Below are positions 35,396-44,318 of a stretch of 64,000 bases of DNA, in pieces. Below the pieces are notes generated by a model, which worked only from the letters and a program-made list of their open reading frames with translations, had not been told where the DNA came from and searched no databases. Origin of the DNA: CAXXOK01 sp963675655. Its GTDB lineage: Bacteria > Bacillota > Clostridia > Christensenellales > Aristaeellaceae. How positions within the stretch are numbered: the first letter of the stretch is position 1; each line of letters starts with the position of its first letter. The translations under genes and the position numbers were made by a program. Location of the stretch: contig OY776489.1 of NCBI GenBank assembly GCA_963675655.1, positions 1,488,001 through 1,552,000 on the forward strand, in the 5' to 3' direction.

Positions 35396-36355
35396 TTAAA
35401 CGGCGTTAGCTTGCTGCAAAATTCGGAAACACAAATACGTAAGGTAGGGAGACGGCGCTTTTTTCTGCCCGAAATCCCACGCTTTCAGCTTCAGGTAAAC
35501 CGATTCGGGGGTGAACATACCATTTGCATCCTGCTTGTCGCGGATGATGGCGAGCATTTCGGCAAACCGCGGGTCGCTGCGTGCGGCGGGGTAGCGGCTG
35601 AGCACCCCGGTAACGCTGACAATATCGTACCATAGCGGCGGTGCTTTTAGCTTGCGGAAATCCCTGCCCATATAGAACATATAGGGGTGCTGCGTAAGAC
35701 TGTTTTCCCACAGCGTCAGCAGTGCGTTCACGGCGTTTTGAGCAGCAGGGGTATCCCGGTAAGCAGGCAGGTACGAAAGCAGATCGGCCATGAGCAGCGT
35801 TGCGTAGGGGCAGCAATCTTCCTTACGGCCGGGGCCGCGGAACTTGCCGAGTGTCGGCGTAACAGCGCAGGGGTAACCGTTGTCCCGCACCAGTGCGGCC
35901 AGGGTTTGCACGCCCGGCAGGATGCGCGATTCGTCCACCCCGGCCATCACCAGCGCCTTTAGCAGCAGCGGTGCATCGCATAGACACCAACTGTACATAT
36001 CTGTGCCTGTGCCCCCAAAATGCACGGGAAAGTTGCACAGGGACTGGTATACGCCTTTTTCGTCCCTCTGGCTGAGGATGGCGTCCACTGCCGCGCGAAT
36101 CTCGGGTACGCCGGTATCCAGCCCCAAATCCAACAAAAATAACAGTTTATGAATCGGCAGGGCGGCGTTTTTATGGTTGCTGACTAGAATGCTGTGGTAA
36201 TTGGCTACGTCGGTTAAAAAGCTTTGCAGCTTCTCGTCGGCCAGTGCTTCATCTCGCAGCGCCGCCAGCTCCGTTTTGGGCTGGTTAAGCAGGTGTAAAC
36301 GAATTGCGTATTGCAGCCATGGTTCGCTTTGGGCAAGCAGCTGTTGATATTCCAT
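35396..36355 (-). CDS. Alpha/alpha-toroid (terpenoid cyclase/prenyltransferase-like) protein
   Basis: 319 residues, predicted almost entirely helical with repeats of about 45-50 residues. It has elements such as DEKGVYQSLCNFPVHFGG and DANGMFTPESVYLKLKAWDF, which resemble the glycine/aromatic turns of squalene-cyclase and prenyltransferase repeats, and PYATLLMADLLSYLP. The DxDD and DCTAE cyclase motifs are not present, so no reaction can be assigned; related proteins are annotated as prenyltransferase-like or hypothetical. Monocistronic, with its own promoter. Confidence 0.6.
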   Translation of the reverse strand: MEYQQLLAQSEPWLQYAIRLHLLNQPKTELAALRDEALADEKLQSFLTDVANYHSILVSNHKNAALPIHKLLFLLDLGLDTGVPEIRAAVDAILSQRDEKGVYQSLCNFPVHFGGTGTDMYSWCLCDAPLLLKALVMAGVDESRILPGVQTLAALVRDNGYPCAVTPTLGKFRGPGRKEDCCPYATLLMADLLSYLPAYRDTPAAQNAVNALLTLWENSLTQHPYMFYMGRDFRKLKAPPLWYDIVSVTGVLSRYPAARSDPRFAEMLAIIRDKQDANGMFTPESVYLKLKAWDFGQKKAPSPYLTYLCFRILQQANAV

Positions 36356-36471
36356 TTTGATACCTCGCAGCGGACAAGAGAAGCGACAAGCGGGGAGGTT
36401 GGGCTTTTGTGATTGTACGGCGCATAATGCGCTTATGTGGAGATGCGGCGCTTTACAACATGTTATGTACG

Positions 36472-36501
36472 ATTATACCATAAGGGAAACAGACGATGCA
36501 A
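36472..36501 (-). promoter_or_regulatory. Promoter of the toroid-protein gene
   Basis: On the minus strand: TTGCAT (36496-36501), 18-bp spacer, TATAAT (36472-36477), ~115 bp upstream of the start. The stretch 36502-36687 upstream of it shows nothing further. Confidence 0.65.
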
Positions 36502-36687
36502 CCATGCACAGGCGGGTGTAGCAGTCCGCAGGGCGATGCTGTTTTTCGTCCTCTCCTGTCGTGCGACGCTGAGATTGCACATTACAAGGCAAATTGCTTT
36601 GCATAACCTGTGTATAAGCAAATAATCGTGGACTGATAAGAGCAGAAGCGTCCATGACATCACAGCGGCCGATATGGCCGGGTAACC

Positions 36688-36722
36688 AAAAAGCCGGAAG
36701 GGTTCGTATGAACCCTTCCGGC
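36688..36722 (-). terminator. rny terminator
   Basis: A perfect 13-bp stem (36693-36705 with 36710-36722, GTAT loop) followed by five U on the minus strand, 40 bp after the rny stop. Confidence 0.9.
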
Positions 36723-36761
36723 CGGCAAGGTAACCCGCAATGCGGCGCTCCCTGCTGCTTT

Positions 36762-38303
36762 TTATTTTGCGTATTCCGAGGCGCGGGTTTCGCGGATTAC
36801 GTTCACGCGAATCTGGCCCGGATACTCCAGTTCTTTTTCGATGCGCTTGGCGATGTCCTTGGCAAGCACCTTGGTGCCCTCGTCGGTTACATCGTCGGGC
36901 TTTACCATAATGCGCACCTCGCGGCCGCTTTGGATGGCGAAGCACTTTTCAACACCCTGGAAGGAGTTAGCAATCTCTTCCAGCTTCTCCAGACGCTTGA
37001 TGTAGTTTTCCAGGCTCTCGCGGCGTGCACCCGGGCGCGCGGCGCTGATGGCGTCGGCGGCCTGCACCAGCACGGCCTCGATGGTCTGGGGCTCTACATC
37101 GTTATGATGCGCCAGAATCGCGTGGATAACATCCGGGCTTTCGTGGTACTTGCGTGCCAGCTCGCCGCCCAGCGTAACGTGTGTGCCTTCCGCTTCGTGG
37201 TCAACTGCTTTGCCGATGTCGTGCAGTAGACCTGCGCGCTTGGCAAGCGCCACATCCGCGCCCAGTTCTGCCGCCATGATGCCCGCCAGATGGCTGACCT
37301 CAATGGAGTGCTTCAGCACATTCTGGCCATAGCTGGTACGGTAGCGCAGACGGCCAAGGAGCTTAACCAGTTCGTGGTGGATGCCGTGCTGATGCGTTTC
37401 AAACACAGCCTGATCGCCGGCTTCGCGCATCTGGTTATCCACTTCTTTTTTGGCTTTCTCCACCATTTCCTCAATACGGGCGGGGTGGATGCGGCCATCC
37501 ACAATCAGCTTTTCAACGGCAATACGGGCGATTTCGCGGCGTACCGGGTCAAACGCGCTGACGATGACAGCTTCGGGCGTATCGTCGATAATCAAATCCA
37601 CGCCGGTCGCGGTTTCCAGCGCGCGAATGTTGCGGCCTTCACGGCCGATGATGCGGCCCTTCATATCGTCGTTGGGCAGGGTGATCACGGATACGGTGCT
37701 CTCGGCTACGTGGTCGGCCGCGCAGCGCTGTATAGCCAGCGCGATGATGTTGCGGGCTTTCTTTTCGCCCTCTTCACGCGCTTTGGATTCGATTTCACGT
37801 ACCGAGGCGGCTGCGTCGTGATACGCTTCCTTCTGGATGCGGCTTACCAGCATCTGGCAGGCTTCATCCTGCGTCATCCCGGCAATGCGCTCCAGCTCCT
37901 CGTCCTGCTTATGGCTCTTGTCTTCCAACATTTTTTCGGCCTTTTGCAGCTGACCTGCACGGCTGTTAAGCTGATTTTCGCGGTTTTCCAGCGAGTCCAT
38001 TTTTTTATCCAGCGTTTCTTCCCGCTGGATAATGCGGCGTTCGCTGCGCTGTACTTCGGCGCGGCGGTCGCGGCACTCGCGGTCGAGCTCGGTCTTGAGG
38101 CGCAGTACTTCTTCCTTGGCTTCCAAAATGGTTTCTTTTTTCTTTTCGTCCGCTTTGCGCATGGCGTCGTCCAGCAGATTGCGGGCGTATTCTTCCGTAC
38201 GGCCGATTTTCTTTTCGGATGCCTGCTTACGGTAGGCGTAGCCGCCCAGTATACCGATTAACGCTGTGACAAGCGCAATCAATATGGCGATAATGGGATT
38301 CAT
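36762..38303 (-). CDS. rny: Ribonuclease Y
   Basis: The membrane-anchored endoribonuclease that starts mRNA decay in many Firmicutes. Start ATG 38303 behind GAGGGAG (MNPIIAILIALVTALIGIL, membrane anchor), 513 residues as expected. A long charged coiled coil follows (about 30-200), then a KH domain (DDMKGRIIGREGRNIRALE) and an HD domain with HSIEVSHLAGIM and LLHDIGKAVDHE (catalytic His-Asp). Monocistronic, with a strong terminator. Confidence 0.95.
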   Translation of the reverse strand: MNPIIAILIALVTALIGILGGYAYRKQASEKKIGRTEEYARNLLDDAMRKADEKKKETILEAKEEVLRLKTELDRECRDRRAEVQRSERRIIQREETLDKKMDSLENRENQLNSRAGQLQKAEKMLEDKSHKQDEELERIAGMTQDEACQMLVSRIQKEAYHDAAASVREIESKAREEGEKKARNIIALAIQRCAADHVAESTVSVITLPNDDMKGRIIGREGRNIRALETATGVDLIIDDTPEAVIVSAFDPVRREIARIAVEKLIVDGRIHPARIEEMVEKAKKEVDNQMREAGDQAVFETHQHGIHHELVKLLGRLRYRTSYGQNVLKHSIEVSHLAGIMAAELGADVALAKRAGLLHDIGKAVDHEAEGTHVTLGGELARKYHESPDVIHAILAHHNDVEPQTIEAVLVQAADAISAARPGARRESLENYIKRLEKLEEIANSFQGVEKCFAIQSGREVRIMVKPDDVTDEGTKVLAKDIAKRIEKELEYPGQIRVNVIRETRASEYAK

Positions 38304-38571
38304 TGTTTTCGCTCCCTCTGTGTTTTTTCCGTCTAAATTTCGTATCTTTGGGGCGGATGGCCGGGCTACGGCGATATATAGAAAAAGCCCCCGGGACACA
38401 CCCGCGCGGCTGCTGTATTATCATATTCCAAGAATGGCGACATGGCTTTGGCTCCGACACATATGGGGCGCGCCGATACAATGGCACAACGAAACGATGC
38501 GCGACAGCACAGGCGTCATCGACGCTCAAAACAATATACAATCTACAACAGGGGGCAATCCGCCACCTGCG

Positions 38572-38711
38572 TAAAAACCCGCCGCCGGTAACCCGGCACG
38601 CCGACAGGCAAAGGGGCCTGTAAGTGTTGCGGAGAAGCCGATTCGTGGAAATCTATTCCAATAACAGCTGGGGCGTCTCGTTCGGGAGATAAACCCCAAT
38701 CAGCCGACGGT
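38572..38711 (-). ncRNA. Candidate structured small RNA, ~140 nt
   Basis: No frame is protein-like, but the segment has its own strong promoter and ends in a U-tract (38573-38577). Hairpins read on the minus strand: TGGGG/CCCCA (38694-38698, 38669-38673) enclosing TCTC-CCGAAC-GAGA; TGGAA/TTCCA (38656-38660, 38646-38650); ACAGGC/GCCTGT (38616-38621, 38604-38609); CCGG-containing stem (38584-38597). The 5' end CCGUCG can pair with CGGCGG just before the U-tract, closing the whole fold. Single-stranded segments such as CACGAATCGGC look conserved-like. It could be a 6S-type or raiA-motif-type RNA, but I could not match it reliably to any family. Confidence 0.55.
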
Positions 38712-38714
38712 AAC

Positions 38715-38743
38715 ATTGTATACGGCTAGTGCCTGTTTGTCAA
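38715..38743 (-). promoter_or_regulatory. Strong promoter of the candidate small RNA
   Basis: On the minus strand: TTGACA (38738-38743), 17-bp spacer, TACAAT (38715-38720). The start of RNA would be near 38708-38711. Confidence 0.8.
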
Positions 38744-38820
38744 GAGAAGGACAAAAAGGCACCAGAAGACCTAAATCAATTGTAAAATTTACGCAAAAAC
38801 CGCTTATATACGGTCAAAAA

Positions 38821-39855
38821 TCATCGATTTTCGGCAGGCGGCTCTGCGGTGTATACGGCGCTGTCCGCCGGCTCCTCGTTGCGGGTCAGGCGCCCCTTGC
38901 CGCGGTTAAACTTGCGCAGTACCGGCACAGCAAAGACCAGCCCCATGGCGAAGTACACAAACATCATCGTGACGCGGTTGAGCAGCGATGCGGCCACCCC
39001 TTCGGAAAACAGCGCTCCCAGCGCAAGGGTGGCAACGCCCATCACGCTTTCGCGCAGGCCTACGTTGCCCGGCACGACTGCCACAACGCTGGCCAGCCAC
39101 GAAACGCTGGAGTAAAAAAGCGCCTCATATAAGGTAATAGGCAGCCCCGCGGCGTTAAAACAAACCATGTTAATAAACAGCCGCACCAAATTGCTGCCCG
39201 TCATGCACAGCAGCAACCGCCATAAAAGCCCGCGGTTGCGGATAAGCGCGTTGAAACCCACGATTACGTCGCTGACGAGCTTGTATTTTTCCAGCCGCGC
39301 GCGCAGCTTGCTTTCCGCCCGCACGGACAGCCACAGGAAAAACAAAAGCCCCGCTGCGCCCACAGCCAGAATGGTCCACAGCAAAGCGGGCCATACGCCG
39401 TCGATCAGCCCCATGCAAAGCAGCGCGATCAGGATTTGTATAAGCGAAAACGCCACCCCGAATACCGCGTTGCCCGCGGTGATGGCGACGCTCTTGGTGT
39501 AGGCCAGCCCTTTGACCCGCTTATAATAGGTAGCCGAGAAAACCAGATCGGCGCGCATGGGCAGCACAAAAGCCATGGAGTTGCTTACGCACACCACGCC
39601 CATCCAGTCCGTCAGGCTCAGTTTCAGCTGGAAGGTATTTAAAATCAGCAGATGGTACAGGCTGTTGAGCACGCAGCTCATCAGCCCCAGCCCCAGCAGC
39701 GCAGCGATGGTGCTGGGCGAAAGCGCCAGCAGCTTGGCCATTTCAACCCTGTGGTGGTAGATATACCAGCTCAGCAGTCCCAGCATCACCAAAAATAAGG
39801 CGGTGGACAGAACGTTTTTCCAATTGAGACGGCTGCGTTTTTGCGTTTCGCTCAT
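38821..39855 (-). CDS. LPG-synthase-type transmembrane (flippase-like) protein
   Basis: Start ATG 39855 with AAAGGAG upstream; 344 residues with about eight membrane spans. Family marks of the UPF0104/LPG_synthase_TM group: MGVVCVSNSMAFVLPMRADLV near residue 90 and SVVAVVPGNVGLRESVMGV near 265. These resemble the flippase half of MprF and the AglD/YbhN proteins, which move or modify lipid-linked compounds. The lysyl-transferase domain is absent. The substrate lipid is unknown. Monocistronic on the minus strand, divergent from ybaK. Confidence 0.85.
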   Translation of the reverse strand: MSETQKRSRLNWKNVLSTALFLVMLGLLSWYIYHHRVEMAKLLALSPSTIAALLGLGLMSCVLNSLYHLLILNTFQLKLSLTDWMGVVCVSNSMAFVLPMRADLVFSATYYKRVKGLAYTKSVAITAGNAVFGVAFSLIQILIALLCMGLIDGVWPALLWTILAVGAAGLLFFLWLSVRAESKLRARLEKYKLVSDVIVGFNALIRNRGLLWRLLLCMTGSNLVRLFINMVCFNAAGLPITLYEALFYSSVSWLASVVAVVPGNVGLRESVMGVATLALGALFSEGVAASLLNRVTMMFVYFAMGLVFAVPVLRKFNRGKGRLTRNEEPADSAVYTAEPPAENR

Positions 39856-39977
39856 GGGGTCTCCTTTACCGGCGCGCCTTGTGCGGCCGTTCGCCCCCAA
39901 TTATACGGGCGGGGGAGCCGGGCTGTCAAGCGGGTGTCGCGGCGGTATTTCGGCTGTTTTTCGGGGCGTTGCGCGGT

Positions 39978-40005
39978 TTGCTTTTCGCCCTTTTTTGAGT
40001 ATAAT
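39978..40005 (+). promoter_or_regulatory. Promoter of the ybaK-ABC importer operon
   Basis: TTGCTT (39978-39983), 16-bp spacer, TATAAT (40000-40005), 33 bp upstream of the first start codon. Confidence 0.7.
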
Positions 40006-40038
40006 AGGGCAAACGGAATACAGAAATGGGGTGCCCGC

Positions 40039-40509
40039 ATGGGCGTGGATACGATTACCAACTACCTACGGGATTTTGACCTGCAGCATCGGGTAATGAC
40101 GTTTGCAGACAGCAGCGCCACGGTGGAGATGGCGGCGGGCTGCGTGGGCTGCGCCCCGGCGCAGATTGCTAAAACCCTTTCGTTTCGCACCAAAGAAGGC
40201 GCAATGTTGATTGTGGCGGCGGGCGATGCGAAGATTGATAACGCCAAATACAAGGCGCTGTTTCACCAGAAGGCGGCCATGCTGCCCCGCGACGAGGTGG
40301 AAACGCAGCTGGGGCTGAAGGTGGGCGGCGTATGCCCGTTTGCGGTACAGGCGCCCGTTTACCTGGACGAATCCTTAAAACGCTTTGCCACCGTGTACCC
40401 CGCCGCGGGCGACGACCACAGCGCCGTAAAACTGTCCCCGGGCGAGCTGGAAACCGCCAGCAAAGCCGTGGGCTGGATTGATGTGTGCAAAGGCTGGAAT
40501 GAGGTGTAG
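40039..40509 (+). CDS. YbaK/EbsC-type aminoacyl-tRNA deacylase
   Basis: 156 residues from ATG 40039 (MGVDTITNYLRDFDLQHRV); the site upstream is a weak GGGGTG. The INS-superfamily editing domain is recognisable by APAQIAKTLSFR with the invariant Lys, a GDAKIDNAKYKALF segment, GGVCPFA and VYLDESLKRF. These enzymes hydrolyse misacylated tRNA (for example Cys-tRNA-Pro). The stop is 3 bp before the ABC ATPase start, so it is in the same operon, although a functional link to nucleoside import is not obvious. Confidence 0.85.
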   Translation: MGVDTITNYLRDFDLQHRVMTFADSSATVEMAAGCVGCAPAQIAKTLSFRTKEGAMLIVAAGDAKIDNAKYKALFHQKAAMLPRDEVETQLGLKVGGVCPFAVQAPVYLDESLKRFATVYPAAGDDHSAVKLSPGELETASKAVGWIDVCKGWNEV

Positions 40510-40512
40510 CAG

Positions 40513-42060
40513 ATGACCGAGGGCGCGCCCATTGTACGCTTTGAACATGTGAGCATGCAGTTTCCCGGCGTATTGGCTAACGACGATGTGAGCCTTTCCA
40601 TTCAAAAAGGCGAGGTTTTCGCGCTGGTGGGGGAAAACGGCGCGGGCAAAAGCACGCTGATGAACCTGCTCTACGGCCTGCTGCACCCTACGCTTGGCGA
40701 GATTTTCGTAAACGAAAAAGCGGTGGGTACGCACCACGATCCCCTGCGTGCCATGGCAATGGGCGTAGGCATGGTGCACCAGCATTTTAAGCTTGTTCCC
40801 AGCTTTACCGTTGCGCAGAATATCGCGCTGGGTATGGAGCCGAAACGGCGGGGCGTATTTTACGACCAGAAACGTGTAAACGCCGATATACGCGCCCTGT
40901 GCGCGCGCTTTGGCCTGCCGCTGAACCCTGCGGACATCGTGGGGGAGCTTAGCGTGGGTTTGCAGCAGCGCGTGGAGATTTTAAAAGCGCTGCACCGCGG
41001 CGCGGAAGTATTGATACTGGACGAACCAACCGCCGTACTCACCCCGCACGAAACGGACGAGCTGTTTGCCGTTATCCGTAAAATCGTGTCGGAAAAAAGT
41101 ATGACGGTTCTTTTAATTACCCACAAGCTGGGCGAAGTGATGCAGCTGAGCGACCGCGTGGGCGTAATGCGGCGCGGAAAGCTGCTGGGCGTGATGAACA
41201 CCTGCGATACCGACGAGCGCGCCCTAGCGGCCATGATGGTGGGGCGCGACGTGATATTCGACGAGCTGCGCGAGGGCGAGCCCGGCACCCGCGAGGTGCT
41301 GCGTGTGGAAAACCTTGCCGCGCTGGACGACCGGGGGCTGCCCGCGGTGAAAAACGTGAGCATTACCGTGCACGAAGGCGAAATTGTGGGTGTGTGCGGT
41401 GTGGAAGGCAACGGCCAGAGCGAGCTGACCGAGTGCATCATGGGGATGCGGGAACAAGCTGGCGGTAACGTAACCCTGAACGGGCAAAACATATCCCGGC
41501 GCAGCCCGCGCGAGATACGCGCCATGGGCGTAAGCTGGATCCCGGAGGATCGCCTGCGTACGGGGCTGAGCCAGCAGGCGACTGTAACGGAAAATTTACT
41601 GGTCGGCAAGCAGCGCAGGCCGGAGTTTAGCCTGTTCGGCGTACATTACCGGCGCGGCAACGCCAAACGCTACGGGCAGAAGCTGGCGGAGGAGTTCGAC
41701 ATCCGTTCCGGCGGGCTGGAGCTGCCGATGGGCTCTCTTAGCGGCGGCAACATGCAAAAAACCATCCTCGCCCGCGAGTTTAGCTTCGATTCGCCGGTGC
41801 TGGTCATCAGCCAGCCGACGCGCGGCGTGGACATCGGCGCGATTGAGTTTATCCACGAAAAAATACTGGAAAAGCGCAACGACGGCTGCGCGATTCTGCT
41901 GGTGAGTGCGGATTTGGACGAGCTGTTCCGCCTGTCCGACCGGCTGGTGACCCTGTACGAGGGGCGCATTACCGGCCGGTTTGCCGCCGGGGAGATTGAT
42001 AAGCAGCAGATCGGTTATTACATGACCGGCGGGCAGCAAAAGGAGGCGCAGGACGCATGA
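40513..42060 (+). CDS. Nucleoside/simple-sugar ABC importer, tandem ATPase
   Basis: 515 residues with two nucleotide-binding domains. The first has GENGAGKST, the signature LSVGLQQRVEILKAL and VLILDEPTAVLTP; the second has GVEGNGQSELTEC, a degenerate LSGGNMQKTILAREF and VLVISQPTRGVDIG. This matches the YufO/NupA group (BMP-type importers of nucleosides), not the ribose/RbsA group, by its HHDPLRAMAMGVGMVHQHFKLVP segment. It energises the two permeases that follow, and its stop overlaps the first permease (ATGA). Confidence 0.9.
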   Translation: MTEGAPIVRFEHVSMQFPGVLANDDVSLSIQKGEVFALVGENGAGKSTLMNLLYGLLHPTLGEIFVNEKAVGTHHDPLRAMAMGVGMVHQHFKLVPSFTVAQNIALGMEPKRRGVFYDQKRVNADIRALCARFGLPLNPADIVGELSVGLQQRVEILKALHRGAEVLILDEPTAVLTPHETDELFAVIRKIVSEKSMTVLLITHKLGEVMQLSDRVGVMRRGKLLGVMNTCDTDERALAAMMVGRDVIFDELREGEPGTREVLRVENLAALDDRGLPAVKNVSITVHEGEIVGVCGVEGNGQSELTECIMGMREQAGGNVTLNGQNISRRSPREIRAMGVSWIPEDRLRTGLSQQATVTENLLVGKQRRPEFSLFGVHYRRGNAKRYGQKLAEEFDIRSGGLELPMGSLSGGNMQKTILAREFSFDSPVLVISQPTRGVDIGAIEFIHEKILEKRNDGCAILLVSADLDELFRLSDRLVTLYEGRITGRFAAGEIDKQQIGYYMTGGQQKEAQDA

Positions 42061-43193
42061 GTACGGGATTTTTGCAAAGCGTTCGCGCGCTGATCGCCTT
42101 AAAACCCAAGCAAAAGCTGACCGCGCAATACCTGCTTTCGCTGCTCATCGCGGTGACGCTGGCGTTTTTAGTAGGCGCGGGTATTATGCTTTTATGCGGG
42201 TACGATCCGGTTACCTGCTACGCGGCGCTGTTTAAGGGCGCGCTGGGCAAGCCCCGCGCCTTTGGCAATACGCTGGCGAAAACCGTTACCCTATGCCTTA
42301 CGGGTCTGGCGATGAGCCTTGCCGCCAAGGCGGGTATTTTCAACGTTGGCGGCGAAGGGCAATTGTTTCTGGGCGCGCTGGCGGCAGCAGTGGTTGGTGC
42401 GCAGCTGGACGGCCTGCCTGCGTGGATCATCGTAATCGCTTCGCTGCTGGCGGCGATGGCGGCGGGCGGCGCGTATGCGTGGCTGCCTGGCGTGCTGAAG
42501 GTGAAGCTGAAGGTAAACGAGGTGGTTACCACCATCCTGCTTAATTCGGCAGCCATCTACTTTTGCAGCTATATGGCCAACGGCCCGCTGAAAACCGCCG
42601 AGCGCGGCATTGCCAGCGGCACGGACAGCATTGCGGCCTATGCGCAGTTCCCCGCGCTGATCCGGCTGAGCAATTTAACGACGGGCGTTTTTTACGCGGC
42701 GGCGATCGCGCTTTTCGTGTGGTACCTGATGCAGCGCTCCACCATCGGCTTTGAAATGAAAATGACCGGCACTAATCCCCGCTTTGCCCGCTACGGCGGC
42801 ATCCGCGCGGACAGTTTGGCACTGTGGGGCATGACGCTGTCCGGCATGATCTGCGGCGTGGTGGGTCTTTTGGAAGTGTTCGGTCTCCAGCACCGGTTTA
42901 TGACCACCATCAGCAGCGAGTTCTATTTTGACGGGATGCTCGTGGCGATGATCATGCGCTACCAGCCTGTCGGCGTCATATTGATGAGCTTTTTCTTCGC
43001 CATTCTCAACATTGGCGGAAGCGCCATGGAGCTTTCCGCGGGCATCAGCAGCGAGGTTATGCTGATCGTGCAATCGGTGATCATCTTCTTTATGGCGGCG
43101 GAGGGCGGCATTAGCGAAATGGCGCGTACCCGCGCGGCGGCACGCCGGGTGCGCCGCGCCGCACGCAAAGCGCAAAAGGAGGCTGCCGCATGA
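42057..43193 (+). CDS. Nucleoside ABC importer permease (YufP type)
   Basis: 378 residues, about nine to ten membrane spans, with the BPD_transp_2 core NVGGEGQLFLGALAAAVVG, KLKVNEVVTTILLNSAAIY and a basic C-terminus (RTRAAARRVRRAARKA). It overlaps both its neighbours by 4 bp, so the three importer genes are tightly coupled. It forms the channel together with the next permease. Confidence 0.9.
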   Translation: MSTGFLQSVRALIALKPKQKLTAQYLLSLLIAVTLAFLVGAGIMLLCGYDPVTCYAALFKGALGKPRAFGNTLAKTVTLCLTGLAMSLAAKAGIFNVGGEGQLFLGALAAAVVGAQLDGLPAWIIVIASLLAAMAAGGAYAWLPGVLKVKLKVNEVVTTILLNSAAIYFCSYMANGPLKTAERGIASGTDSIAAYAQFPALIRLSNLTTGVFYAAAIALFVWYLMQRSTIGFEMKMTGTNPRFARYGGIRADSLALWGMTLSGMICGVVGLLEVFGLQHRFMTTISSEFYFDGMLVAMIMRYQPVGVILMSFFFAILNIGGSAMELSAGISSEVMLIVQSVIIFFMAAEGGISEMARTRAAARRVRRAARKAQKEAAA

Positions 43194-44107
43194 GTGATAT
43201 TTTCAACATTCTGCTGGTGCAAAACACGCTGCGTACCGCTACCCCCGTGGTGCTGTGCGCGCTGGGCTGCCTGATGACCGATCAGGTGGGGATAATGAAC
43301 ATCGGCGTGGACGGCATGATGCTGATGGGCGCGTTTTTTGCCGTGCTGGGCAGTTACCTGTTTGGCAGCTGGCTTATGGGCATTGCGTTTGTCGTAGTGC
43401 TGGGCGTTTTGCTGGGGCTTTTCTACTATGTATTCTCGATTAAGTTTAAAAGCGACGAGTTCATTATCGGCGTGGCGCTGAACATCCTCGCGGGCGGGCT
43501 TACGGTGTTCCTGCTGCGCACGCTGTTCGGGGTCAAAGGCTCGTTCAGCGGCCCCGGCATTGTGCCGCTGCCGACCATCAACATTCCGTGGCTGGCGGCT
43601 ATCCCGGTGATCGGCCCTATTTTGAGCGGTAATACGCTGCTGGTGTACATCAGCTGGATATTGGTGCTGGTAAGCTGGCTGTTTTTATACAAAACGCCTT
43701 TGGGCTTCCACCTGCGCGCCAGCGGCGAAGCGCCCGAGGCGCTGCGGGCCAGCGGCCGCAGCCCCGAGCGGATGAAACGGCTGGCTTCGGTGCTGTGCGG
43801 CATACTGGCTACGCTCTCCGGCGCGCACCTGAGCCTTGGGTATTTAACCATGTTCTCCGAAAACATGAGCGCCTCCCGCGGGTTCGTGGCCGTGGCGTGC
43901 GTTATCTTTGGCGGCGGCAACCCGCCCCGCGTGTTTCTGGCGGCGCTGCTGTTCGGCTTTATCGACGCGCTGGGCATGCGGCTGCAAAAATACATCCCCT
44001 CCGATATTACCAGCATGGCGCCCTATGTGGTGACCGTGGTGATGATGGTCGTCGTGGTGATGATGAAGCGCAGAAAGCAAAAGGCGGGGGCGAAGCTGGC
44101 GGCGTAA
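43190..44107 (+). CDS. Nucleoside ABC importer permease (YufQ type)
   Basis: 305 residues, about eight spans, with NIGVDGMMLMGAFFAVLG and the coupling-loop region FHLRASGEAPEALRASGRSPERMKRLA. Start ATG 43190 behind AAAGGAGG. It is the last gene of the importer unit. No BMP lipoprotein gene (the substrate receptor) is found on either side, so the receptor must be elsewhere. Confidence 0.9.
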   Translation: MSDIFNILLVQNTLRTATPVVLCALGCLMTDQVGIMNIGVDGMMLMGAFFAVLGSYLFGSWLMGIAFVVVLGVLLGLFYYVFSIKFKSDEFIIGVALNILAGGLTVFLLRTLFGVKGSFSGPGIVPLPTINIPWLAAIPVIGPILSGNTLLVYISWILVLVSWLFLYKTPLGFHLRASGEAPEALRASGRSPERMKRLASVLCGILATLSGAHLSLGYLTMFSENMSASRGFVAVACVIFGGGNPPRVFLAALLFGFIDALGMRLQKYIPSDITSMAPYVVTVVMMVVVVMMKRRKQKAGAKLAA

Positions 44108-44167
44108 ACCGCCTGTTTGCGATGGGCAGATTCCCACGGACGCAAAAAGCATACAGGCGGCGCGCTC

Positions 44168-44196
44168 TTGACGGAGCCGCGCCGCTGTTTTATAAT
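44168..44196 (+). promoter_or_regulatory. Promoter of the MutS2-like gene leader
   Basis: TTGACG (44168-44173), 17-bp spacer, TATAAT (44191-44196). It leaves a leader of about 400 nt before the TTG start at 44607. Confidence 0.75.
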
Positions 44197-44234
44197 AACG
44201 GTAGGAAGATTTTGGAGGTGTGTGTTTGTTAACT

Positions 44235-44318
44235 GTTCCGTAAGGGCACGCGTTACGTATTGATGAATGCAAAGCGACCGCATGATCGCTTGTTTACGTA
44301 ACTCGTTTCATACGGAAC
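44235..44318 (+). promoter_or_regulatory. Structured leader element with three nested perfect helices
   Basis: GTTCCGTA (44235-44242) pairs with TACGGAAC (44311-44318); inside it GTTACGTA (44252-44259) pairs with TACGTAAC (44295-44302); inside that AAGCGA (44272-44277) pairs with TCGCTT (44286-44291). Just upstream, GGAGGTG near 44215 is followed by a tiny GTG/TTG frame of seven codons (ending CCG TAA at 44243). This could be a riboswitch, attenuator or small RNA; no known class was recognised. The rest to 44606 has further weak stems (GTTGCTG/CAGCGCAAC near 44480). Confidence 0.55.
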
